A program made the translations under genes and the position numbers. Positions 7,867 through 19,200 of a DNA stretch of 64,000 nt are shown here, piece by piece (position 1 is the first letter of the stretch; every line of letters starts with the position of its first letter). The notes under the pieces are model-generated. The model made no database searches, was not told the DNA's origin, and was given only the letters and a program-made list of their open reading frames with translations. This DNA comes from Rhodopirellula bahusiensis (GTDB lineage: Bacteria; Planctomycetota; Planctomycetia; Pirellulales; Pirellulaceae), in NCBI RefSeq assembly GCF_002727185.1, contig NZ_NIZW01000024.1:1-64000 (forward strand), read 5' to 3'.

Positions 7867-9174
7867 ATGAACGCTCGAACCAACCTCCAGCAGCACGCCC
7901 GCGTGGCACCCACCACCCGCTCCGCCTTCACCCTGGTGGAAATGCTGGTTGTGATTGGAATCATCGGCATCTTGTCGGCGATTCTTATCCCGGCCATCAC
8001 AGGAGCGATCGGCACGGCTCGCGACACTGCGATCCGAATGGAAATCGATGTCATGGATCAAGCTTTGGCGGCCTACAACTTGAAGTACGGTGACTATCCG
8101 CCGGACTTCTATCAGTGGAAAGACGTTGAGCGTCACTTTCGGAAAGCGTTTCCAGACATCAACGACACTGAGTTGCGGATCCTCGCCCAGTTCACTCACG
8201 TGAATGATTCGTTGGCGCGTTGCGGTGGCAGTGGAGTTGCCGATCCACGTAGCAGTTCAGCGTTTGCTCACTATCCACATGCGATGGACCGAGCAGAGGC
8301 ATTGGTTTTTTGTCTGGGTGGTTATTCAAGCGACAAGAAACGCCCATTTACTGGACAAGGCGGACCATTGGCGTTGGTTGCCTCGGCCAGCTACCCAGTC
8401 ACCGCATCGGACACTGATTATCAGTTGTTTCAGTTCAATTCAGATCGCGACAACGCTTTCTTTGATTTTGCGTCAGCTCGAAACAGCGTCCTGGTTGTCG
8501 ATGGCAGTGGGGCATTCAATCCGCTGGGTCTGGCCGCTCCATATGCCTATTCCGACGATGAGAGCGTGGCAAATGCTTTGGGGTTTGCTCAATTGCCGGA
8601 TCCCTTTCCCGTCGCGTTTCCTGGCGTGAGTGAGTTGCCGGTCGCCTACTTCTCTGCCGACAACTATCAGTACGCACTTGGTAGTGCCGATCAGGGAGGT
8701 TGGGCTTGGCAGCAAGCCGGTTCGAAGCACCTGATGAATGTCTATTCCCCACCGGGTGATTTTCAGGATGTGGGGGCAGCCCAGGTGTTTGTTTCTGCTC
8801 AACAAGACACAACGCCTAAGTCTACGCTTGCTGGACTGTCCGTCGTAGCCGCTGGGGCCTACGAGTTTATAGAGCCCAAACGCTTTCAATTGGTCTCAGC
8901 GGGAAGGGATAACCATTTCGGTGGGATCTTCGTTCCGCAAGGATCGGATGCGTATGTCAGTGCCCTACCAATGTTCACGACGGGCCAGTTTTACAACCCA
9001 TTCGGACTCCCGGCTGCAATCAGCGGGACGCCAGCAAACCTGTCGAGTGTGGACAAGTACCAAGACGGCTATGCCTACGAAAAGATGGGTGGGTCTTCGC
9101 CGTACACCACTCGGCCAATGCTGGACAATATTACCAATTTCTCGACTTCGACACTCGATTCGGACCTTCCATAG
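7867..9174 (+). CDS. Prepilin-like protein, major pseudopilin (GspG) type
   Basis: 435 residues from the ATG at 7867. Upstream in-frame codons back to 7729 were rejected because they would place about 46 extra residues, encoded partly by a hairpin, before the leader. The leader ends RSA and the mature part starts FTLVEMLVVIGIIGILSA, the class III signal plus hydrophobic helix of GspG/PilA proteins, with the conserved Glu at +5. The residue before the cleavage point is Ala rather than the usual Gly. After the helix comes a GspG-like stretch (MDQALAAYNLKYGDYPPD). The remaining 330 or so residues match nothing I recognise and make it about three times the normal pseudopilin length. It opens a run of six prepilin-like genes. 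Confidence 0.85.
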   Translation: MNARTNLQQHARVAPTTRSAFTLVEMLVVIGIIGILSAILIPAITGAIGTARDTAIRMEIDVMDQALAAYNLKYGDYPPDFYQWKDVERHFRKAFPDINDTELRILAQFTHVNDSLARCGGSGVADPRSSSAFAHYPHAMDRAEALVFCLGGYSSDKKRPFTGQGGPLALVASASYPVTASDTDYQLFQFNSDRDNAFFDFASARNSVLVVDGSGAFNPLGLAAPYAYSDDESVANALGFAQLPDPFPVAFPGVSELPVAYFSADNYQYALGSADQGGWAWQQAGSKHLMNVYSPPGDFQDVGAAQVFVSAQQDTTPKSTLAGLSVVAAGAYEFIEPKRFQLVSAGRDNHFGGIFVPQGSDAYVSALPMFTTGQFYNPFGLPAAISGTPANLSSVDKYQDGYAYEKMGGSSPYTTRPMLDNITNFSTSTLDSDLP

Positions 9175-9221
9175 AACCTGTTACCGCATCAGTCATTCGC
9201 CACTCGGCAAAGTCTTTTCTT

Positions 9222-10445
9222 ATGTTTTCTAAAACTTCCAATCGCAACGCATTCACCTTGGTTGAGGTGCTGGTGTCATTCGTGATCATCAGTGTCATCA
9301 GCGGGATGGTGGCGATCGCTTTGTCCGGAGCCCAGCGACAGGCTCAGGACACACGTGCGAAGGCAATGATCGACCGATTGAATCTTTCGATCTTGCGACT
9401 TTACGAAGACGAGTCGCAAAGGCGTGTTGCCATGCCAAGTAATGTTTTGGATGGCGAAGCTGTCAGTCATGCTCAGTTGATTTTTAAACGAGATTGGTTG
9501 CGAGCTGTCCTGCCAAACAATAGGGCGGACATGGATGTCGGATCATCTAGAACGGGTGCTCCAGGTGTGGCTCCGATTGCTTATCGAACCAACGCAGCGG
9601 AGCCTCCGGTGACCCCGGGGATTGCACCAGAAAATTCGCGAGCCTTGGCGTCTCAAAGATATCGTCAGCGAGTGATGCGAACATTGAATGTTGGGAGTTG
9701 GGCCGCGGCATGGACCGCTTGGACTCCCGAGCATGAAAGCGCTGAATGTCTGTATCAAATCTTTGCGTCATCAACGCTCGATGGAGAGCCATTGTTGAAG
9801 CAATTGAGGACCCGAGATATCGCAGACACAGATGAAGACGGAATGCCGGAAATTGTCGACTCGTGGGGTGTCCCGCTTCTTTGGATGCGTTGGCCTACTG
9901 GTTTCTACCTGAAAAATCGTTGGGTCGTTGATGAGTCAGATTCTGCGTCTTGGCCAACTGTTGGCGAACTTGCTGCGATCATTCGCAATCGCGGAGACGA
10001 TCCATTGGATTTACTCCGAATGGACCCGCGTTACCGATCGGAGTACGACTACGATTTGGCGTCGACGACAAATGATTTGGTCGATCCGACAACTAATAGC
10101 AACAGCATCATGGTTGACAAACTCACCTATGCGGTGCGGCCGATGATCGTATCTGCAGGTAGTGATGGTGAGTTCGATCTAGTGACTTCGGGGCCGGGGA
10201 CTGGCCGTGAAACGGTTGGGGATGATTTCGTTAGCGATCTGCGTGTGGCGGATGCTCGTGACGGTACTCTGCGCCGGTTCGATCGTGCCGTTTTCTTCCC
10301 TGATCCATTTTTTACTTTGGATTTGGTCGGTACGGGGGCGGACGCTCCACGGCCGCTCCTTCAGCGTCTTGGTGCAGTATCTGACGTGAATGGCGACCGA
10401 ACGGACAACTCGGCCGATAACATCTATCCAGTGCTGGGGTTCTAG
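9222..10445 (+). CDS. Prepilin-like protein (second G/H-type pseudopilin)
   Basis: 407 residues. The N-terminus reads NAFTLVEVLVSFVIISVISG: a short basic leader, Ala at the cleavage position, then FTLVE and a hydrophobic helix, the signature of prepilin-peptidase substrates. A GspG-like alpha helix follows (AMIDRLNLSILRLYEDESQRR). The C-terminal 300 residues are hydrophilic with no recognised domain; one region contains DTDEDGMPEIVDSWG, possibly a calcium loop. It ends two bases before the next gene, so co-translation in an operon is likely. The exact minor pilin class cannot be settled by eye. Confidence 0.8.
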   Translation: MFSKTSNRNAFTLVEVLVSFVIISVISGMVAIALSGAQRQAQDTRAKAMIDRLNLSILRLYEDESQRRVAMPSNVLDGEAVSHAQLIFKRDWLRAVLPNNRADMDVGSSRTGAPGVAPIAYRTNAAEPPVTPGIAPENSRALASQRYRQRVMRTLNVGSWAAAWTAWTPEHESAECLYQIFASSTLDGEPLLKQLRTRDIADTDEDGMPEIVDSWGVPLLWMRWPTGFYLKNRWVVDESDSASWPTVGELAAIIRNRGDDPLDLLRMDPRYRSEYDYDLASTTNDLVDPTTNSNSIMVDKLTYAVRPMIVSAGSDGEFDLVTSGPGTGRETVGDDFVSDLRVADARDGTLRRFDRAVFFPDPFFTLDLVGTGADAPRPLLQRLGAVSDVNGDRTDNSADNIYPVLGF

Positions 10446-10447
10446 TC

Positions 10448-11689
10448 ATGTTCGTTGCAAAGATGAAAAGAACACTACTTCGGTCTGGTTTTACGCTAGT
10501 CGAGCTGATGATCGCTCTTGCGATCATAACCTTGCTGACCAGCATCGCACTGCCCACCGTCAAGAATACGCTGCGTGAACAGCAGGTGTCGCGTTCCGCA
10601 ACGTTGTTCCAGTCGGTAATTGAAGAAGCCCGAGCTCGCTCCATTGCCACGGGCGGTGGCGGTGGGATCATCATTGATCGAATTGGCGGAAGGGGACCAC
10701 TGGGTCGAAGTCAAGCGATTCGCATGCGTTTTGCGACGACTCCGGCTCCCTATTCCGGTGAAGGTTTGGGAGATCGTGGTTTGATCTCCGTCGGATTCAA
10801 TCCTGCGGGGGTCACGTTGGATACGTTGACCATGTTGGTGCCTGGTGAAGCATCTCAACTATTGCGATCTGCTCGTGATATCGATGCAAATCCGAATAAA
10901 CGTACTTTGATCAATCCGGGCGACATTATTCAGCTCGGTGACAACGGGATGCCCGCAGAAATCACCGGGATTGGACTTACCGCAACGAGCGATGTCATGC
11001 TTGCATTGCAAAGGATTGAGCCCAACTCGAACTTCCGCCGGTTCCATAATCAACAAGTTCAGTACCGCATCTTGCGTTCGCCAACTCCGGCAATCGCGAT
11101 GCCCACTGAATTGTCTCAGGGCGCGGCGATTGACCTAACGAGTTCTGGGATCGGGCGTTATGGGAACGAGTTTTCACCGATGGAGATTGAGGGGAACTAT
11201 ATCGACACGACTGCCCTGCCTTTTGTCGTTGCCGCGAATCGATCTCAAGTCGTTGACTATGGCTCCATTTGGATCTTGTTCGGTGCGAGAGGCGAGGTGA
11301 GTCGAGTTTTGTCTTCTCAAAGGGTGGGCGGTGCTTTGCAACTGCAGGAACTGCCTGTTTTGGGTGATATACATTTCTTGGTCAGCCGCTCCGGTGAGCT
11401 GAAGGTGGAACCGAATGACCAACTTGAGGATACGGACGGCTCACCATTTGCGGATGATGCCGATGATGGGACGACACCACTTCTCAACAACGAAAGCATC
11501 TGGGTGACAATCAAGTCACGCAATGGCGAGGTGGTGTCGTCGTCATGGACCAATCCTTTCGTGAATCAGGGCCAAATGATTCCGCCGGGGCCTCCTACTG
11601 ATAATGTTTATCAGAGTTCGCGGATTCGGTCAGTGATCGGAGCCGCTCGGACGGCAGCGGTCGAAGCTCGTGACTTGGGGTCGAACTGA
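10448..11689 (+). CDS. Prepilin-like protein (GspH/FimT type)
   Basis: 413 residues. The leader MFVAKMKRTLLRSG is followed by FTLVELMIALAIITLLTSIA, with the canonical Gly at -1 and Glu at +5. The segment after the helix (REQQVSRSATLFQSVIEEAR) resembles GspH/FimT minor pseudopilins, which prime or tip the pseudopilus. An internal Met at 10463 is an alternative start that would give a nine-residue leader. The C-terminal part is long and unrecognised. The TGA stop overlaps the ATG of the next gene (TGATG), so translation is probably coupled. Confidence 0.82.
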   Translation: MFVAKMKRTLLRSGFTLVELMIALAIITLLTSIALPTVKNTLREQQVSRSATLFQSVIEEARARSIATGGGGGIIIDRIGGRGPLGRSQAIRMRFATTPAPYSGEGLGDRGLISVGFNPAGVTLDTLTMLVPGEASQLLRSARDIDANPNKRTLINPGDIIQLGDNGMPAEITGIGLTATSDVMLALQRIEPNSNFRRFHNQQVQYRILRSPTPAIAMPTELSQGAAIDLTSSGIGRYGNEFSPMEIEGNYIDTTALPFVVAANRSQVVDYGSIWILFGARGEVSRVLSSQRVGGALQLQELPVLGDIHFLVSRSGELKVEPNDQLEDTDGSPFADDADDGTTPLLNNESIWVTIKSRNGEVVSSSWTNPFVNQGQMIPPGPPTDNVYQSSRIRSVIGAARTAAVEARDLGSN

Positions 11690-13248
11690 TGAATACTTTG
11701 AGCCAAAATCGATCATGGTGCCGCAACCTTATGGCGCAAGATTCTCTGATCCATGGTTTGCGGGGCGGCGTGACTCTGATGGAAACCGTGTTTGCCATGG
11801 GGGTCATTCTGACAGGACTTTTGGGCCTTGCTGCACTGATTCCAATTGCATCGGACAATGCTAAATCGGCGATGGAGTTGGATCGCAGCATCAGTGAATC
11901 GACTGCTGCCGCCGCAATTGGTGCCGCACAGAAATTTAACGACTTTGATAAGTTGGCGATCTATTACAAACCCGTTTCGACTTCGCCCGGTGCACCTGGT
12001 GAAACACTGACCGGGCAGGTTCTGTCCGTTCGCGATGCGATGACTGTCGGAGGTTTTCCTGCCGAGGAAAAGGAAAAACTTAGTTCACCGGGTTATGGGC
12101 ATCCAGATTCGAAGGCAGGGCTGCAAGGCGGGATTTGCATCGACCCTCTGGGTATGCCCGATCTCCGAACGTTGCTCGCCGGCCCATCCACTCCTGCAAA
12201 TGGGAACTTTGCGGACAACGTTTTGGCGAATCCGTTTGCAGCAGCTTCGAACACCGATTCAGCTTACGACTTCAGCCGATTCCCATACTACAACGAGCGG
12301 TACAAAATTCTGACACCTCCGAATGAGGCGGTGACCGCATCCAATGGGCCAGTCGCATCAGGTCCCGTTCCACCGAACCGGCCACAGATGCCGTTTCCGA
12401 TGTCGCCTCGGATGTGGAGGGCGACCTTGCGATCAGATATGTTCGCGCAGACGACTCCTGTGTACCGCCACCAGATCATCAGTCGTTCCTATGCAGAGCA
12501 TGTGTTCCAGGGTTCGGGTGGACTGTCGATGGTTGATGGTAGCAAGCCAGCGGATCCAGCGTCGGTATTGCTGACAAAAACCGTTATGACGAGTGGTGCA
12601 ACCACGGATTCAGGAACGGCGAACTCCAGTGAGTACACCTGGTTCGCAACGCTTGTTCCGCCGTTCTTGGGTGGCAACAGTTACCGCCAATCAATTGTTG
12701 TCGTTCGACAACGCTTGCCCGAAGTACCTCGGCGATTAGATGATCCGCTAGCACTGCAAAAACGCAGCTATGCGATCGATGATTCGGACGACAACCCTCG
12801 GGGCGAAAGAATTGCCTGGGTTGGCGGCTGGATTGGTTTCGTCGGTGGCGCTGGTGGTGAAGTGGAGTTGTATGGCTCAGCTGCAGTTGACTCCGAGGTC
12901 CGCACCGGGGAATGGGTCATGCTTTCACGCCAGCCACACCAAGTCGGTGGCGGACCGTTGACCCTTGGCATGGCCGCACAGGGGCCGGCTGTGCATCGAT
13001 GGTATCGAGTGTTACGAGTCGATGAGCCGCAGTACGGTTTCATCAACGCAGGTGGTTTCGGTGCTGGCTGGAATGATTCAGACGGCAACACAAACCCAGA
13101 AGTTTGGCGTCGTACTGTGACGTTGGCTGGTCCCGACTGGACCTTCCAAGACGAAGCAAGCGGCAATGTTACCCACGTCGACGATACCTACTGCACGATT
13201 GTCAGTGGGGCTGTGTCGGTGGTCGAATCAGAGGTGGTAATCGAATGA
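11689..13248 (+). CDS. Prepilin-like protein (GspI/PilV type)
   Basis: 519 residues. The leader is unusually long (about 30 residues) and ends RGG, followed by VTLMETVFAMGVILTGLLGL. The pattern with Met at +4 and Glu at +5, and the weakly polar helix, resemble GspI/PilV minor pilins. If the true start were the internal Met at about residue 15, the leader would have ordinary length. Most of the protein is a large hydrophilic domain without recognised motifs, rich in Gly, Pro and Ser. Its stop overlaps the next gene by four bases (ATGA) if that gene starts at 13245. Confidence 0.8.
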   Translation: MNTLSQNRSWCRNLMAQDSLIHGLRGGVTLMETVFAMGVILTGLLGLAALIPIASDNAKSAMELDRSISESTAAAAIGAAQKFNDFDKLAIYYKPVSTSPGAPGETLTGQVLSVRDAMTVGGFPAEEKEKLSSPGYGHPDSKAGLQGGICIDPLGMPDLRTLLAGPSTPANGNFADNVLANPFAAASNTDSAYDFSRFPYYNERYKILTPPNEAVTASNGPVASGPVPPNRPQMPFPMSPRMWRATLRSDMFAQTTPVYRHQIISRSYAEHVFQGSGGLSMVDGSKPADPASVLLTKTVMTSGATTDSGTANSSEYTWFATLVPPFLGGNSYRQSIVVVRQRLPEVPRRLDDPLALQKRSYAIDDSDDNPRGERIAWVGGWIGFVGGAGGEVELYGSAAVDSEVRTGEWVMLSRQPHQVGGGPLTLGMAAQGPAVHRWYRVLRVDEPQYGFINAGGFGAGWNDSDGNTNPEVWRRTVTLAGPDWTFQDEASGNVTHVDDTYCTIVSGAVSVVESEVVIE

Positions 13249-16200
13249 GTCGCGAAACCCCTCTCCTCTCTCTCTTCTCTATTCGTAATGACCTGCCTCC
13301 AAACGCAGGGAGTACAAACATGACTCAAAGAAACAAACAACGGCCTCCGGTTCGCGACTCGCAAGATCAGCGATCGGGGATTGTGTTGCTGGTCGTCCTT
13401 GGGATGCTGACCCTGTTCAGCGTTCTCGGTGTCAGCTACCTCGTTTTTACTTCACGCCAGCGCAGTGCGGCTTACAGCATTCAGCGTGCGGAAGCTGCTG
13501 ATTTGGACGGTGCGAAGTTTGTCGATGACGCTTTGAAAAAGATCCTGGTTGGTGCGACTGGTCCTGAATCATCTCTCTGGGGCCACGATTTGCTAGGCGA
13601 CCTTTATGGGATGCGAGATGCCATCGAAGCCAGCGTTGCACCAGTCGCTGCATATCCTACCTCTGCGACGAGTCGCGACGATATCGCACCAGATGTGTTG
13701 CTTGGTGGTCAGTTCATTCGTTTCCCGACGATGCTGTATCTTGAATCCCCCTTTCAGGCAGGTGGGTCAGGCGTTTTTCCGCTAAGTGTTGCTGGGATCA
13801 ACGACTACTTGTCGGATTATCCGCACCGTCGAAACGACAATGAGCCGACAAGACGCTACCCAGGGTATGGAGGGGATGTCTCTCAGTTGCCCTTGAATCC
13901 CAACAGCTACGCGACGCCAAACTTCCCACACGATGACGAGTTAAATGGTCGGCTTCTGACTTTCTTGGGTGGGCCGCTTGAAGGTCTCACATTTTCGGTT
14001 GCAAGGTATTTCGGTGATCACCGGGGCGCTCCCTACGGACGCGATCAGTTGTCAGGTCAGCTCGTGATCGATATTCGCGATCATCAGAATTCGCCTATCA
14101 CGGTGGGTGATGTGACGCAGTCAATGAGCGAGTGGCTGGCAGATCCGGCATTTCGGATTGATCGATTTTTCTATGACTATGACGCGAGTGCGACTGCCTT
14201 GCCCAATGGGGCATTGCCTTATGCTCGCTTTTATATGAACGGACGGATTCTGAATGGGCCCGGACTCGGTTGGGATCGCCCCCGTCGTCAGTTCAATCCG
14301 ACGGGCGGCTTCAATCAACTGATGGGCATGGACCGTCTTCGTACGGTTGGGACAAACAACCCGGTTCGGCCCTTTAATTTGAACGAAGTCGTCTCGACCG
14401 ATTTGAACATCACTCGGGTTGAAAAAGGAACTGCGTCCAGCATGGAAGCCGTCCCAGTGACAGGCATTCCGTATGAAGTTCCTGATGGGCCATTCGACCC
14501 GAACTCACAGGTCAATTGGCCGGGCATGGGACTGCAGCAGCTGCCACTTCGTCGTGGCTCGGATGTGCCCGTTGCCTTGCAAGGTCACTATGCGATCCAT
14601 CGTTTGGCACGAGATGAGTTTTCCACCACGCCGTTGGAATCGTTTCTTCAAGATCTGCCGCCCGGCGACACGGACGAGCCGTACGATGCACCCGACTTTA
14701 ACAATCTGTGGCTCAGCTACATGCCCACAGATCCGATTTTGGGTGAAGCAGCACCATCATTCGTGCGTCCTGCATTGTTGAATTGGATCATCAATAATCA
14801 GGATGGAACCATGGATACGCTTCGCTTGCAGCGAATGTTGATTGCGATGCAACGGTCAACTCTGCGGCCACTGCCAATCGAAAATGATCCAATGGTTCCT
14901 GCTGCTGTTGCCGATCGTGGTGACGGGGTGAAGCGTCTTGACTACTCGACGTTCACCGGCAGTAACAACACGCCCGGTCTCAATCAAGCTGTTGATTTTA
15001 CAAATCCCTCGCTTGCCGAAGTTCTTGCTATTGCCCGTGCTTTGGCCGGACGCGACGACGACGGCGATGGTGTCATTGATTCATGGGACGTCGACAACAA
15101 CGGCGATGGCATCGTCGATGGCGTTTGGATTGATGCTGGTCTTCCTCTCACCCAGAGTCGTGATGGGCAATTGATCAAGCCTTTGGTCAGTTACTTGATC
15201 GAGGATCTTGGTGGCCGGGTCAACATCAACTTGGCCGGGAATATTGCTCAAGCAAGAAATGCGATCACCAACGATTTGGCGGGCGCTGTTCAACATGCTT
15301 CTCCAATCGCGCAGCCTACCAGCAATGCTGCTACATCACCTGCCCGAGTTTACACACAGGTGCCAGCACCACCTAATCGTGGGTACCTATTGGAAACGGG
15401 GCTTCCTGCTGGTTGGGGTTACGGCCCGGCGGAGATTGACATTCGGGCGTTGTTCACTGCACTCGGTACAAGTTCAATCTCAGTGACAGAGAGGGCACCT
15501 TTGGCAAGCTACAACGCTGATAACCTGATGCGTGGGCCGCAACGCTTGATAGGTGAGCGTCTTGGGGTCTTCTCAAGTGTTGTTGGTCGTGCTCGTGCTT
15601 ATGCCGATATGGGCGATACTGGTTATGGGCGTGTGGTCGCAGTTCCCGGGTATCTGGCTGATCCAGTGACAACCAATGGCAATGATCTGTTGGGGGCGCT
15701 GCGGAACCCCAATCGCCCGAACCTTCATCAATTGATCAACCGCCAAGGTCTGCCGGTTGATGCCTATGGGCGAGGTGCAATCGGTCTCGGTGTCAATGGT
15801 GAGTTAGTTGTAGGCGGCACATCTTCGATCGTATCGAACGGTGGGGCTGCGGCCGGAGACTCCTTCGACGACCCCTATGAGATGGATCTCACTGCTTCGA
15901 GCGAGCCAGACAAACCTTACACTTTTGCTGATATGGAGCCGTTGCTTCGATTTGACTCGTTTGACCGAGATATGTTGTCTGATCGAATCATTGAGTTGAT
16001 TGAGGATTATCACAACAACGCTGATATCGATGGAAACGGAACGGTTGCTCCAGCGGAATATGAATCGCTACAAGGCTTGCGAAAAGCGTTGGCAGATTCG
16101 ATGACCACTCACTCCGTCAGTGCCGCGACGGTCAAGGGGAGTTTGCCGCCAGAGTTCTTTGAGAACACCACGATGGCCACCTCGGCGTCCAGTCCTCAGC

Positions 16201-19200
16201 AATTGCTGCAGCTCGCTGTTTTTCCGAACACTGCTCCGATTGACCAAGCTCGGAATGCGGTCATGTGGGAACTAATGCCAGAGGAGCTTCGTTCAGGGCG
16301 GAAGTTTAATTTGAACCGGCCGTTTGGGAATGGTTTTGATGACGATGGCGATGGCGTTGTCGACGATGATCAAAACGGTCGCATCCTCAACGGGGGAATT
16401 TCAACGGCAGAACTTATCGAGACTCACTATCTGGGTGACGGTGGTGCTACCAGTCCAGTTTCATCGACTCGTGGAGTCAATGCGCCCGGAGAACTGCTGA
16501 ACCCCCAAATCACAGATCACGCTGGTTTCAGCCCTAGGAATGTGACTGCACGGGCCCAGTTCGCTCGTCATTTATATGTCCTTGCGATGATGCTCATTCG
16601 GGATGCGAATCGCGGAGTCGATTTCGACTTCCCGCATTCCTACCCCGATCTATCAACATTCGATTCGCCGAACTTCTTCCCAATGTTGCCGATGGATGAC
16701 ACGAGTACACCTGGGATCGATGAAAGATTGCTGGCCCGCCAGGAACGTTTCAATCAAGAGTATCGAGCGATGAAAATTGCTCAGTGGGCGGCAAACGTTG
16801 CGGACTTCCGTGATGCAGATGCTGTGATGACACGTTTCGACTACGACCCCAATCCTTTTGACGGATGGGACGTGAATGTCATGGACAGCACAACCTACCG
16901 GACTGTATGGGGGCTCGAGCGACCTGAGTTGTCCTTGGAAGAGTCGCTCGCGTTTCATGACCGTCGGGTTCGAGACACAAACCTCGACAACGGTGGTGCT
17001 GATCTGTCGTTGCAGGGAGCAGATGGAAGTGCGACTCGAGGCGATGCTGATTTGGATCAATGGCGGATCCCACAAGGCTCGCTCTTCCTGGAACTACGGA
17101 ATACGCGAAGTCCGCAATTGCCAATCGCACCCGGAAGTGAGATCGACCCGGTTGCGAACGCTTCAGCGTATCCTCCGGAGCTCTACAGTCATCTTGGTAC
17201 ACAACAACCATGGGATCCGTGGGCGTTGGATCTGAATCGAAAAGCACCTGGAAACGATGTTCCTGTTTGGCGAGTGGCGATCAGCGAAGTTCATTCGGCG
17301 GATTCCGATGTTCAGACTTCCACGTCAGCAGTACGTCCGCGTGCACCAAGTGGCACCAATCCGTCGACTACGCCCTACTACGAGGGTTCGGCGGATCTGT
17401 TGCTTCAGCCCATCGGCAGTGGTGCCGTCACTGCAGCGTCAAACGCTGGTGTTGCAATGGATCGTGATACGGCGACGCTCAATCCGGCGCAGCCTCGATT
17501 CTTTGATCCGGTGCCGGCAAGTCAGTCTGCGACAGCGATTGATCGGGTTATCTTCTTTGCAAACAATGTTGATTCGTCTGCGATGGCGACCACATTGGCC
17601 GATATCACCGATGCGGGTCAGGTCTACTACAACCGATATGCTAACGGTGACTACGATGACGGCGGTGTCTATCTCGCCGGCGGCCAGCATGCGGTTATCG
17701 GTCCACGTCCGCGGACGTTCATTGGAGCGAAAAAGAATCACGCTGGAACCCCTACGCACGACCCCGCGACTGATGGTCCTGCGGTAGATCTAATCGACTA
17801 TGAGTCGCCGCAGCGAATTGAGCTGTCTCCTCATCAGGTCGTGCACCATGAAATGGATGACACTCTGACGACTCCGATCTATGACGATCCGAATGCTCCT
17901 CAGGAGGATGCATCAATCCGTCAGGTCATCGGGATCCAGGCAGCTGCTGATGTTCCTGCCTCTTGGACAACCATAACGACACCGGTTGGCGTCAACGTGT
18001 CCGAACCGCTGCCCTATGAAACACCTCCAGTCGGCCGACAGTACTATCTTGAGCCTACCGAATCGCTCAATCCAAACCGGAACTTCCCGGTTGATTCTTA
18101 TCGCAACTTCGATAGTGGAACGGGACAATTTCCGGACCGACCATTCGACGATCGTCCTGACATGTCAGAGTTGTATCGAGCGTTCGGAGCAACGGGTCAG
18201 ATGACCGGTACGCGTGAGCACTTTAAAACTGCTTACTTGCAGCGGTTGGCCGACCCGACGCAGCCTTATCACGCTGACATGAATCCATTCATCACTGTTG
18301 ACTACATCACCATTGATTTGACTGTTTTCAACGGAAGCGATGAGAATGAAATCTCGTTGGAGGACACCGGGATGAATCTCGTTTGGAAGGACCCGTTCGA
18401 TGAAGACCCATTCACGAATGATCCACAGGAGAATTTCGCGAGTCGCTACAAGACTGGTAAAACCGTCATTGAAGATCCCGCTTCGGCCACCTTTGATAAC
18501 TTGCTGCACAGCATCAATACTTTTCCACCGGAGGTGACAACCGTCACACCCCAGGACGAGACCGTTGCTGGGTCGGTGTTCTTCGCTGCGAACTTGAATC
18601 GCGACACGGCGACTTTGTACAACGAAGACCCAAGTGACCGAGCGACGCACTCATCCACATTGGGGTACCTGAATCATTCGTACGGACCACGTTGGCGCCA
18701 GGGGCCGATTGCGCCGGGCACCGTTTATAACTCAGCCCAGTCGACGTTCTCACCGTTCGTCGGACAGCCGTACAACGGTTTCCCCGCAAGCGTGCTTTGG
18801 CTCAATCGACCGTTCGTTTCGGCCGAGGAGTTGATGTGGGTTCCCATTAGCTCGCCGGGAAGGTTGGGCATGGAGTTTGGATCGGCGGTAGGTGCCGTGA
18901 CGACGGACCAATACCGGTCTCTCTACAACACCGAGCCAATCAGTGGCGCGAACCCCGCGGCACCACCAGTTCCAACTGCTGTTCCAACTCCGTTGGTGGC
19001 AACACAGCAATCGCGTTACGACTTCAATCAACGGTTCACGCACCTGTGGAACTTCTTCTCGTCGTCATCGAACGTTTTTGCGTACGAGCCTGCGACCTAC
19101 GAGACAGCAGGAGGAACAACCAAGCCGGACTACCCTTGGTTGCCGAACGACCCCAATTCCTCTCCGTGGACACCAACCCACGAGCACGCGCAGCATGGCT